Assembly: GCA_002725475.1 (NCBI GenBank)
Contig: PBPH01000084.1
Span: 1-12,259, forward strand
Reading direction: 5' to 3'
DNA length: 12,259 bases
Source of the DNA: Methanobacteriota archaeon
GTDB taxonomy: Archaea > Thermoplasmatota > Poseidoniia > Poseidoniales > Thalassarchaeaceae
The notes under the pieces were generated by a model. That model saw only the letters and a list, made by a program, of their open reading frames with translations, was not told the DNA's origin and made no database searches. Of this stretch, positions 5,662 through 12,259 are shown piece after piece; position 1 is the first letter of the stretch, and every line of letters begins with the position of its first letter. The position numbers and the translations under genes were made by a program.

Positions 5662-6825
5662 TCAAAATATGTCATCATCTTCTTCTTCTTCGAAGAGGTC
5701 CCCATCATCTTCTTTGCTATCTTTTTCCTTCCCCTTTTTCTTTGCGGGTGGCTTTTTGGATTTCTCCACTGCAGGTTTATCTTTCACTTCTGGCTTAGGT
5801 GGTGCTTCTTCCTTTTCTTCGGCTGCCAAACGCTTTGCCTTTTCTTCAGCCTCTCGAGCTGCCAACTCTTCTGGGTCGAGTCCCTGCTGTAGTGCCAACT
5901 TGATTCTTCGCTCATCTCGAGCTTTCTTCTCAAGCAACCTGTGCTTTGAACGCTCGTATTGTTGTAGCATGAACATCGCGTCGTGTTCAAGTAAGGGAGA
6001 GTCCGAAATTACTGTTACATCTAGCCAATCCCCATCCTCTGCAAGGAATTCTGCAAGCGGTTCAAACTTCAAATCTGATTTCTTAACTTGAGTATAGTGA
6101 AGAGCATTGCCCATTCGATGTTCGACACCTGAAAAATGGCAATAAAATGTCTTGCCACCGAGTTGTTCCCTAACCATGTCGAATAATTCTCCATAATCCT
6201 CACTAGTCCTAAGTCGTCCATGCCCCCTAGCATGGATATGTGCCATGTTCAATACTGGCACCGTACCCTCAACATGGTTACTAACTTCAAGAACTTCCTC
6301 AAGAGTTCCCCATAGTTCTTGTCGCCCACTAGTTTCAATTCCAATTAATGCAGGCTCATCATCAGAAAGCCAAGGAAATGCAACGTGCTGCTCTTCAAGT
6401 GTTTTATCGCCCCATAACTCGCGGGTCCTTTCTACTACTCCGGCAAAAATATTTGCAATTTGCTCGTTGGCCTCGCGCCCTCTACTATATCCCATGTAAG
6501 GGCCAACATGGAATACAATGTGTCGGGCATTGATTACTTTAGCAGCCTGCACGGTTGCCTCCATCTTGGCCAAGGAACGACCTCGCTCCCGCTTGTTACC
6601 GAGTAATTCAGCGTAGTAAGGTCCGTGCATGTTCATTTCAAAATCAGTTTTGTGAGAAAGTATCCCAGCCTGCCAATACTGATCGAAGTGCTTTGGTTGC
6701 ACAGTTCTGACAGTTTGAATCTCCATAGTTTCTAACCCGAGGGTAGTAATATCGTCCATTCCTTCTACTATTGTTCTCCCCTTACAAGAGAGCGGAACAC
6801 CCGCCGGACCCAATTTCAGTGACAC
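5662..6825 (-). CDS. nfo: Endonuclease IV-like TIM-barrel protein (AP endonuclease family 2) with long charged tail
   Basis: Residues 1-290 form an AP-endonuclease-2-type TIM barrel opening with KLGPAGVPLSCKG and LETMEIQTVR, as in archaeal endonuclease IV homologues. The family cuts DNA at abasic sites using up to three metal ions. Candidate ligands are H67 (NMHGPY), H106 (FHVGPY), E164 (GIETSG), H196/H198 (NMAHIHARG), H230 (YCHFSG) and D251. The position usually occupied by an Asp before H196 appears to be N193. The usual C-terminal Glu appears to be D275 (ISDSPLLE). Residues 291-387 are a Lys/Glu/Ala/Pro-rich tail absent from E. coli Nfo, ending in EEEEDDDIF. The start is GTG 6825, preceded by a GGGGGGAGG tract a few bases upstream. 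DNA repair is the likely role; catalytic activity is inferred. Confidence 0.82.
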   Translation of the reverse strand: MSLKLGPAGVPLSCKGRTIVEGMDDITTLGLETMEIQTVRTVQPKHFDQYWQAGILSHKTDFEMNMHGPYYAELLGNKRERGRSLAKMEATVQAAKVINARHIVFHVGPYMGYSRGREANEQIANIFAGVVERTRELWGDKTLEEQHVAFPWLSDDEPALIGIETSGRQELWGTLEEVLEVSNHVEGTVPVLNMAHIHARGHGRLRTSEDYGELFDMVREQLGGKTFYCHFSGVEHRMGNALHYTQVKKSDLKFEPLAEFLAEDGDWLDVTVISDSPLLEHDAMFMLQQYERSKHRLLEKKARDERRIKLALQQGLDPEELAAREAEEKAKRLAAEEKEEAPPKPEVKDKPAVEKSKKPPAKKKGKEKDSKEDDGDLFEEEEDDDIF

Positions 6826-6953
6826 CTCGCCTCCCCCCTAGACCTCTCGGCCGAATCGCTGTTCTTTGTTAATGCTACGCGCTGACTGGCTCTTTTATGC
6901 AAAAAAATTTCTAATCCACGCCTAGTTAACAATTAGTTGAACCCCGACATATT
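6826..6953 (-). promoter_or_regulatory. Intergenic region: T-run behind the FG-GAP gene and likely promoter of the nfo-like gene
   Basis: On the minus strand, about 45 bases after the FG-GAP protein stop, a run of seven T (plus-strand A at 6901-6907) could end its transcript. GCATAAAAG next to it is a plausible TATA-like element for the nfo-like gene. The element lies about 70 bases before the GTG, which implies a leader of about 40 bases. Both calls rest on composition and position only. Confidence 0.3.
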
Positions 6954-8933
6954 TTAACTGATGGATTTATCCTCTGGTTGTGAAATTGAAATTGCAGTAT
7001 TTCTTTTATTTACAAAAACAAAGCATAAAACTGCAACAAGAATTAATATTGACACTATCAATAATTTCGAGGAAGACTCTTCAATCTCTGGAGGAGTTTC
7101 CTCAAAAATAGAAATTGTCCTATCGTAACTCACGTTTTCTACTACTTGCATATGCCCTGTTGTCCAATGGACGCGGACCTCTTTGACATTACTTTCAGCA
7201 CCTAGGCCGAAATGGACAGTTGGGTCACTTGAACCCAAATATCCTGAACCCGCGTAAATTTGTTGCTGTAGGATTGTGCCATTGGCTAATTCAACCTCAA
7301 CTAATTGACCGATACCCTGGCTGTTGGACATATTGCCGTGTAACTTTACCTTTAACCAATGATTACCCGTGACTTGAGCAGCATTGTTCTCATACAATTG
7401 AAGTGGTCCGTCCCCATTTGCCACTAGAATATCGATATCACCGTCACCATCAAAATCAGCCACTGATGCCCCCATGCTCTTGTTATGACCGCCCAGCCCA
7501 ACATCAACTGTAACATCAGTGAAAACTCCGTTTCCGTCGTTATTGTAAAGTGCATTTTCTTGCACAGAAACAAAAGTATTGATTATTCCAGATGTCATAA
7601 AGAGATCAAAATCTCCATCTAGATCGTAATCGAAGAAATAACAATGCCAATTCACTCCAATTTTTTTGTTATCGTCTTCACTGACATCGGTATCTACAAA
7701 TCTCTCAAAATAATCGCCATCTTGATTGATCCAAATATAATTGGGGCCAAAATTGGTTTGACACAAATCAAAATCGCCATCCCCATCTATGTCAGCTGAA
7801 TGTGCGCCCATTCCAGTGCCACGTATGTTTAAACCAGCTTCATCGGTAACCAATTTGAAGGTCCCGTCCTTCATGTTTTCATATAGTGGAGAAATACCAA
7901 AATCGCTAGCAACGAAAAGATCCGGCCATCCATCTTTGTTGTAATCAAACCAAAGACCGGCCCATGAAATACCAGTTCCAGCACTTCCGCCGCTTGCTAG
8001 ATTCGCACCCATGGAGGCTGAAGGACCAGTTAATTGGCCATTGTTTTCAGCCGAATATTCCTCTTCGGATTCTGGAATGAAATCAGTTACTGAATTCAAA
8101 TCTTGACCGGAAATTCTACCCGCTTCAGTGGTCTGATCACTAAATTCTGGGACGCCATCGCCATCTGAATCGCCATCATTACGATACAGAATATTTGTTT
8201 CTGAACGTACTATGAAGTTCTCCTCATCGTATATCCCTGCATTGAGAGAATAAACATCCAAGTCACCATCGTGATCATAATCGGCAAACAGGCCACTCGT
8301 AGAATGCCCGGGATTGCCCAAATTAGTTAGTGAGGTGACATCGGTAAAAGTTCCATCGCCATTGTTTGCAAACATAATATTTGGTTCCCCACCTGTATCA
8401 ACTGCAGATTCTTCCCAAAGAGCAACACCGTAATTTGAGATGTACAAATCAACATCACCATCACCATCATAATCTGCCCAAGTAGCACCAATAGCTGTCG
8501 AATCTGACAACTTGACACCTGCACTAATTGATACGTCTACAAACTGACCGTTCTGATTCTCCAAAAGAAACGTCTCGCCAGAATCGTTCTCTGATATTGC
8601 TGACTGAATAACACTTTCATTGAATTCTTCTCCAAATCGGCTTTTGATTTCTAGACCTTGATGGTCATGTCTGGCAGTGACATAGATATCCAAATCACCA
8701 TCACCGTCGTAATCACCCCAAGCAATACCTGGCCCATATGATGCCCAATTAAATAGAGGACCCGGGCTAATTTCTGACAACCCTGAAGTGTTTGAAATAT
8801 CTGTGAATGTTATTGAATATGAATTATCATCAGAGTTTTGCATTGCTGCACCCAACATTGGAGTAAATGAGGAGGATATCAATATAGCAAAAAGTAGCAA
8901 TGGCAGCCCTGAATGAACAGTTCTACGACCCAT
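6954..8933 (-). CDS. Surface-anchored FG-GAP/VCBS repeat protein with ASPIC/UnbV (CRTAC1-like) domain
   Basis: The 659-residue product begins with a signal peptide (MGRRTVHS, then a hydrophobic stretch ending near residue 30). It carries seven calcium-loop FG-GAP/VCBS-type repeats, with DxDxDGD-like cores starting near residues 74, 154, 218, 330, 381, 435 and 494 (for example DYDGDGDLDIYVT). An additional DGDSDGDG lies near 254. An ASPIC/UnbV domain follows at about 525-612 (GNHWLKVKLHGN…, VHFGLG…VRVHWTTG). A single C-terminal TM helix is at about 624-641, with NKR and a short cytoplasmic tail. It is therefore likely a beta-propeller-like protein outside the cell, anchored by its C-terminus and stabilised by calcium. 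Ligand or partner is unknown. I chose ATG 8933 because it places the signal peptide at the N-terminus. An upstream in-frame ATG at 9182 would run through the divergent ribB. Confidence 0.88.
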   Translation of the reverse strand: MGRRTVHSGLPLLLFAILISSSFTPMLGAAMQNSDDNSYSITFTDISNTSGLSEISPGPLFNWASYGPGIAWGDYDGDGDLDIYVTARHDHQGLEIKSRFGEEFNESVIQSAISENDSGETFLLENQNGQFVDVSISAGVKLSDSTAIGATWADYDGDGDVDLYISNYGVALWEESAVDTGGEPNIMFANNGDGTFTDVTSLTNLGNPGHSTSGLFADYDHDGDLDVYSLNAGIYDEENFIVRSETNILYRNDGDSDGDGVPEFSDQTTEAGRISGQDLNSVTDFIPESEEEYSAENNGQLTGPSASMGANLASGGSAGTGISWAGLWFDYNKDGWPDLFVASDFGISPLYENMKDGTFKLVTDEAGLNIRGTGMGAHSADIDGDGDFDLCQTNFGPNYIWINQDGDYFERFVDTDVSEDDNKKIGVNWHCYFFDYDLDGDFDLFMTSGIINTFVSVQENALYNNDGNGVFTDVTVDVGLGGHNKSMGASVADFDGDGDIDILVANGDGPLQLYENNAAQVTGNHWLKVKLHGNMSNSQGIGQLVEVELANGTILQQQIYAGSGYLGSSDPTVHFGLGAESNVKEVRVHWTTGHMQVVENVSYDRTISIFEETPPEIEESSSKLLIVSILILVAVLCFVFVNKRNTAISISQPEDKSIS

Positions 8934-9041
8934 TAAACCCCCCCAATGTTCCCCGGGTGACGCTATCGCATGAATAATCTCCTCTAATGAAACTGACTCA
9001 GTGACCGAAAATAACGGGTAGGTAAGCCCCCTCCGCGGTAC
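8934..9041. promoter_or_regulatory. Divergent promoter region of the FG-GAP protein gene and the rib cluster
   Basis: These 108 bases must start transcription both ways. For ribB, the AT-rich GAAAATAAC at about 9007-9015 sits about 30 bases before the ATG, the spacing of a TATA box in a leaderless archaeal transcript. Just upstream is the dyad ACTGA-C-TCAGT (8992-9002), a possible operator. Toward the FG-GAP gene, a run of seven G four bases before its ATG may act as ribosome-binding sequence. GTAGGTAAGCC at 9018-9028 recurs inside ribB at 9084-9094. No FMN riboswitch is seen. Confidence 0.35.
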
Positions 9042-9755
9042 ATGAGCGAGACGGCGATTGATGATGCAATCGAGGCTTTTAGAGTAGGTAAGCCGGTACT
9101 CGTCTTTGACTCTGACTTCAGAGAGATGGAGACTGATTTGCTCTGGCCCGCCACTGCTGCAACCCCTGAAGTTATGCGCCAACTGCGCAAGGATTGTGGA
9201 GGACTCCTATTTTTGGCAATAGGTGATGAAGTAGGGAACCTGTATGGGCTTCCATACCTCCAAGACATCCATGCTGATTCATCTCTAGTTGATAGACATC
9301 CAGTATTGGGAGCACTAATTACTAATGATTTGCAGTATGATTCCCGTAGCGCATTCACATTATCTCTCAATCACCGAGATACATTTACTGGAATTACAGA
9401 CCGGGACCGGGCACTAACGACTCGGCGTTTTGGTGAATTAACGAAGAAATTGTTTGATGATAATGCTAGTCAAGAAGAGGCAATTACAGCACTAGGGGCT
9501 GAATTCAGAACCCCTGGACACATACCTCTTTGTCGAGAATCCCCCGGCGGCCTGGCAACAAGGGAAGGCCACACAGAGTTGGCAGTATCCATTGCGCGAC
9601 TTTCCGGTAATGTACCTTGTACCATTGGTGCCGAAATGTTACAACCTAATGGCGATGGTGCCTTGTCCGTTGAAGAGGCACAAAAATATGGGCGTGAAAG
9701 GGGGATTCCTTTCGTCAGTGGAGCGGATCTTTTAGCGGCAATGGAAAATCAATGA
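9042..9755 (+). CDS. ribB: 3,4-dihydroxy-2-butanone 4-phosphate synthase RibB (archaeal type)
   Basis: RibB converts ribulose 5-phosphate to 3,4-dihydroxy-2-butanone 4-phosphate plus formate, the four-carbon precursor of riboflavin. The 237-residue single-domain protein shows the N-terminal acidic metal/substrate loop FDSDFREMETD (E28, E30, D32) and the archaeal signature HRDTFTGITDRDRALT at 111-126. It also has TPGHIPLCRE with H160, and GGLATREGHTEL with H177 and E179. The loop usually reads REGE; here a methionine replaces that glycine. There is no fused GTP cyclohydrolase II domain. It opens a cluster with ribL 32 bases downstream. The ATG has no obvious Shine-Dalgarno, consistent with a leaderless first gene. 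Confidence 0.94.
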   Translation: MSETAIDDAIEAFRVGKPVLVFDSDFREMETDLLWPATAATPEVMRQLRKDCGGLLFLAIGDEVGNLYGLPYLQDIHADSSLVDRHPVLGALITNDLQYDSRSAFTLSLNHRDTFTGITDRDRALTTRRFGELTKKLFDDNASQEEAITALGAEFRTPGHIPLCRESPGGLATREGHTELAVSIARLSGNVPCTIGAEMLQPNGDGALSVEEAQKYGRERGIPFVSGADLLAAMENQ

Positions 9756-9787
9756 GTTGAAGTGTGGCGGCTGAGGGGTTGAATGCA

Positions 9788-10255
9788 ATGACTAAGGTAA
9801 TGGCGGTGGGAGTTTTCGACCTTCTACATGCAGGACACTTGCACTATCTAGAACAAGCAAAGTCACTTGGTGAGCACCTGACAGTAATTATCGCACACGA
9901 TGACACGGTAAGAATTCGCAAACATGAACCAGTAACTGGAATGGACTTGAGGAAGCGAATGGTAGAGGGTTTGAAACCAGTTGATGAGGTCTTGATTGGT
10001 TCCCCCCCTTCAGATTCGATGTTTGATATTCTTGAACAAGTGAAGCCAGATATTATTGCATTGGGTTATGATCAAGATCATGCCGAAGAATGGATTAGGG
10101 AAGAATTGTCTAAACGTGGAAAATCTCATATTATTGTGCAAAGAGTTGAGGGATTATCAGATGATTTGGATGGTACGAGAAAAATTATTTCTAGAATTCT
10201 AGAATTGTCATCTACTTGGAGAGGCAACATTGGCGGGGATGATGATAATGTTTAG
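9788..10255 (+). CDS. ribL: FAD synthetase RibL (archaeal cytidylyltransferase-like)
   Basis: RibL transfers AMP from ATP to FMN, giving FAD. The 155-residue product shows the nucleotidyltransferase fold: VGVFDLLHAGHLHYLEQAK with the HAGH motif at 14-17, IIAHDDTVRIRK, RMVEGLKPVDEVLIGS, and KPDIIALGYDQD. The ISSTRTR-like ATP motif of the superfamily is represented by DGTRKIISRIL at 128-138. These stretches parallel the Methanocaldococcus RibL sequence. No cysteine is present anywhere, although the characterised archaeal enzyme is described as air-sensitive through conserved C-terminal cysteines. The C-terminus is acidic (GGDDDNV). I chose ATG 9788 because GAGGGG lies 9 bases upstream; a GTG at 9764 would add 8 residues. 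The stop overlaps the ribE start by 8 bases, suggesting coupled translation. Confidence 0.88.
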   Translation: MTKVMAVGVFDLLHAGHLHYLEQAKSLGEHLTVIIAHDDTVRIRKHEPVTGMDLRKRMVEGLKPVDEVLIGSPPSDSMFDILEQVKPDIIALGYDQDHAEEWIREELSKRGKSHIIVQRVEGLSDDLDGTRKIISRILELSSTWRGNIGGDDDNV

Positions 10256-10862
10256 TGGAATTGTTCAGGGAACCTCACCAATAACCTCAGTTGAACAAAG
10301 AGGGGATGTTCTTACTATTGAAATTGAGATGGGGGGCGGATTGACTAAAGATTTGGAAATTGGGGCTAGTGTCTCTGTGGATGGAGTTTGCCTTACAGTT
10401 GTCGAAATAGATGGTTGTCAGGTGAAATTTGATTTGATTGAAGAGACTGTCAAATGTTCTACTCTTGGGGCAGAACGACTGAATACTCTAGTTAATGTCG
10501 AGCGATCCCTAAAATTTGGAGATGAAATTGGTGGTCACGCTGTCTCAGGACATGTAAGTGGTCGAGCAACAATTAGTGAGATTAATAGCGGGGAAAATGG
10601 TAGAAGTATGACCATTTCATGCAATGGTAACGAAATTGATTATATTATGAAAAAGGGCTTTGTTGCACTTGACGGAATCAGCCTTACAGTTGGTGAAGTT
10701 AGTAAAGAATATTCTACATTTGATGTTCATCTAATTCCAGAAACTCTCTCAACTACAACAATTTCAGACAAAGATGTTGGTGACCAACTCAACCTTGAAT
10801 TAGATGCGGGTACTGTGGCTGCTGTAGAAGCAGCCAAACAAATGCTAGCAAACCAGAGGTGA
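10248..10862 (+). CDS. ribE: Riboflavin synthase, bacterial two-domain type
   Basis: Riboflavin synthase dismutates two 6,7-dimethyl-8-ribityllumazine molecules to riboflavin and the pyrimidine intermediate. The 204-residue product has the hallmark N-terminus MFSGIVQG and two lumazine-binding barrels. The first carries VSVDGVCLTVV and the second GFVALDGISLTVGEV. DEIGGHAVSGHVSG lies between them and HLIPETLSTTT near the end. The similarity extends to E. coli-like features (LEIGASV, VNVERSLKFGDEIGGH). Most archaea use an unrelated, lumazine-synthase-like riboflavin synthase, so this points to acquisition from bacteria. I chose ATG 10248, which gives the conserved N-terminus; a GGGGAT lies about 7 bases upstream. 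It overlaps ribL by 8 bases, and ribH begins 5 bases after its TGA. Confidence 0.95.
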   Translation: MFSGIVQGTSPITSVEQRGDVLTIEIEMGGGLTKDLEIGASVSVDGVCLTVVEIDGCQVKFDLIEETVKCSTLGAERLNTLVNVERSLKFGDEIGGHAVSGHVSGRATISEINSGENGRSMTISCNGNEIDYIMKKGFVALDGISLTVGEVSKEYSTFDVHLIPETLSTTTISDKDVGDQLNLELDAGTVAAVEAAKQMLANQR

Positions 10863-10866
10863 AAAA

Positions 10867-11271
10867 ATGAGCAAAAATATAGGGATTGTTTGTGGAGAAT
10901 TTCACCGAATTCAAGTTGAAAAGATGCTCGCTTTCGCTACTGAAAGTGCAAAAGAAGAGGGTCTTGAAGTCAGCAAGGTCGTTTGGGTCCCAGGATCAAT
11001 GGAAGCCCCTCTGGCTGCAACTCGACTCCTTGAGGATGAAGACATCGCTGGCGTAGCTTGTCTAGGGATCATCGAGAAAGGTGAAACACAACATGGTTTA
11101 GCAATGGGCCAAGCAGTAATCAAATCTCTAATTGAAGCACAACTCGCATTTGACAAACCAGTGGGACTGGGTATTATCGGACCTGGTGCTGAACCTCAGC
11201 ATATAGAGCCAAGATTAGAACCACATGCTAGAGCCGCAGTGAAAGCAATTACACATATGCTCAATACTTAG
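10867..11271 (+). CDS. ribH: 6,7-dimethyl-8-ribityllumazine synthase RibH (archaeal type)
   Basis: RibH condenses the RibB product with 5-amino-6-ribitylaminouracil to form lumazine, the RibE substrate. The 134-residue product has VPGSMEAPLAATRLL at 41-55 and the catalytic GETQH (H76). FDKPVGLGIIGPG at 95-107 is a form typical of archaeal RibH. A C-terminal basic/helical part with R116 near the phosphate-binding position follows. It is close to the usual length for archaeal lumazine synthase. It starts four bases after the ribE TGA, and AGAGGTGA overlapping that stop acts as ribosome-binding site. Unlike ribE next door, it looks vertically inherited in archaea. Confidence 0.92.
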   Translation: MSKNIGIVCGEFHRIQVEKMLAFATESAKEEGLEVSKVVWVPGSMEAPLAATRLLEDEDIAGVACLGIIEKGETQHGLAMGQAVIKSLIEAQLAFDKPVGLGIIGPGAEPQHIEPRLEPHARAAVKAITHMLNT

Positions 11272-11302
11272 GTTCAAGGATTACCTACCCCCCCCGAACA
11301 TC

Positions 11303-12226
11303 ATGGCAGACGTGCGCAACGTCATCATAATCGGCTCTGGCCCGGCTGGTTACACCGCTGGATTGTATACTGCAAGAGCAATGCTTGAGCCCCTAATGTT
11401 TGCAGGATATGCATCGGGAGGACAACTTATGCTTACTTCAGATATAGAGAATTTCCCGGGCTATCCAGAGGGAATTGCTGGACCTGAAATGATGGTAGAT
11501 TTGAGAAAACAGGCTGAGAGATTTGGTTTGGAGGTTGAGGACAAGAATGTGGAGAAAGTCGACTTCTCTTCTCGGCCTTTCAAAGTGACAGTCGAGGGGG
11601 ATGAACATCTTGCCAATGCCATCATCATCTCTACAGGTGCAGATTCCATATGGCTTGGTGCAGAAGGAGAAGAAGAACAGAAGGGGAAGGGAATCAGTAC
11701 ATGTGCTACCTGTGATGGGTTCTTTTTCCGAGATCAAGAAGTAATTGTAGTAGGTGGAGGAGATTCAGCAATGGAAGAAGCGCATTTCCTCACTAGGTTC
11801 GCCTCAAAAGTAACCGTTGTCCACAGAAGAGAATACTTCCGCGCATCCCAAGTGATGTACGATAGGGTTGCAGCACATCCAAAAATAGAAATTCAAACGT
11901 TCAGACAGGTAAAGCGATGGCTTTCAGACGAAAAGGGATTAACTGGTGCTATTCTTGAAGACACGCGAGATGGGAAAGAATACGAAATTTCCTGTGATGG
12001 GGCATTCATAGCCATTGGGCACAAACCAAACACTGGCTTCCTTGAAGGACAGGTTGAAACCGATGATGGTGGCTACATAATTCACTCGGAACATACGATG
12101 ACTTCCGTTCCTGGCGTTTTTGCTGCAGGGGATGTTGTCGATACACGCTACCGACAAGCAATTACCGCCGCAGGAATGGGGTGCCAAGCAGCAATTGATA
12201 CTGAAAAATGGTTGGAAGACGAGTAG
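11303..12226 (+). CDS. trxB: Thioredoxin reductase, NADPH- and FAD-dependent
   Basis: The 307-residue product is a complete low-molecular-weight thioredoxin-disulfide reductase. An FAD-binding GSGPAGYTAGLYTAR begins at residue 11 and ENFPGYPEGI is at 49-58. The redox disulfide CATCDG has C134 and C137. The NADPH domain has GGGDSAMEEA at 151-160, followed by HRREYFR (H174-R180), whose arginines indicate NADPH rather than NADH. GVFAAGDVVDTRYRQAITAAGMG contacts FAD. It passes electrons from NADPH through FAD to thioredoxin-like proteins in the cytoplasm. It follows ribH by 31 bases on the same strand. A C8 run at 11288-11295 stands just before the ATG and no Shine-Dalgarno is seen, so it may have its own leaderless promoter. 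No thioredoxin gene is in the window. Confidence 0.96.
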   Translation: MADVRNVIIIGSGPAGYTAGLYTARAMLEPLMFAGYASGGQLMLTSDIENFPGYPEGIAGPEMMVDLRKQAERFGLEVEDKNVEKVDFSSRPFKVTVEGDEHLANAIIISTGADSIWLGAEGEEEQKGKGISTCATCDGFFFRDQEVIVVGGGDSAMEEAHFLTRFASKVTVVHRREYFRASQVMYDRVAAHPKIEIQTFRQVKRWLSDEKGLTGAILEDTRDGKEYEISCDGAFIAIGHKPNTGFLEGQVETDDGGYIIHSEHTMTSVPGVFAAGDVVDTRYRQAITAAGMGCQAAIDTEKWLEDE

Positions 12227-12235
12227 GGTTGCTAG

Positions 12236-12259
12236 ATGAGTGGTTTATCGGCGGATGAA
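12236..12259 (+). CDS. Possible start of a further gene, cut by window edge
   Basis: An ATG at 12236, ten bases after the trxB stop and in the same orientation, opens a frame of eight codons (MSGLSADE) to the window edge. GTAGGG upstream is a weak ribosome-binding candidate. Too little is visible to name a product, and the ATG may not be a real start. Confidence 0.3.

Noticed and set aside
5669..6091. Serine-rich 140-codon frame antisense to the tail of the nfo-like gene
   Set aside because: It is a by-product of the Lys/Glu/Asp-rich codons on the minus strand. The barrel and tail frame is clearly the real one.
8934..9041. FMN riboswitch ahead of ribB
   Set aside because: The region is short and lacks the conserved paired segments of the RFN element, which is also a bacterial device.
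8934..9182. N-terminal extension of the FG-GAP protein to an upstream ATG
   Set aside because: It would place the signal peptide at residue 84 and overlap the start of divergent ribB by 141 bases. The ATG at 8933 gives a proper secretion signal.
11288..11295. C/G homopolymer runs near several gene starts as a shared regulatory signal
   Set aside because: Runs near 6833, 8938 and 11288 do lie near starts, but they are G on the sense strand in some cases and C in others. A C7 run also occurs inside ribL at 10002-10008. No consistent rule emerges.

Overview
This window most likely comes from a free-living planktonic archaeon of the Thermoplasmatota / Marine Group II-III type. That placement is an inference. 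It rests on a euryarchaeal-style replication protein A with a CX2CX8CX2H zinc finger, archaeal-type RibB, RibL and RibH, a tRNA gene without an encoded CCA, and several genes with little or no Shine-Dalgarno sequence. Against this background, riboflavin synthase, RNase PH and MogA are of clearly bacterial type, which suggests past transfer from bacteria. No rRNA, CRISPR array, transposase or integrase was seen.

Layout. (1) Bases 1-1585, minus strand: replication protein A, cut by the window edge. A G+C-richer leader of about 245 bases follows, holding a possible 36-codon ORF with a near-perfect Shine-Dalgarno. (2) Bases 1831-2934, plus strand: a zinc-dependent AstE/aspartoacylase-like deacylase, which ends 8 bases from the 3' end of a convergent tRNA-Phe. 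(3) Bases 2943-8933, all minus strand, read right to left: a surface-anchored FG-GAP/ASPIC protein, an endonuclease IV-like protein with a long charged tail, a six-TM potassium channel, mogA, rph and tRNA-Phe(GAA). (4) Bases 9042-12226, plus strand: a compact flavin cluster ribB-ribL-ribE-ribH followed by trxB. The first codons of one more gene may begin at 12236.

How the genes work together. RibB makes the four-carbon precursor, RibH condenses it to lumazine, RibE dismutates lumazine to riboflavin, and RibL adenylates FMN to FAD. TrxB, next in line, is an FAD enzyme. The GTP branch and riboflavin kinase are not in the window. On the minus strand, rph (a tRNA 3'-end trimming enzyme) lies directly upstream of tRNA-Phe, a plausible shared transcript. 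I see no wholly new multi-gene system. The observations most worth checking are the mixed archaeal/bacterial flavin cluster with a cysteine-free RibL, the SSB-like acidic tip on the endonuclease IV homologue, the rph-tRNA-Phe arrangement with its hairpin, and the small ORF upstream of rpa.
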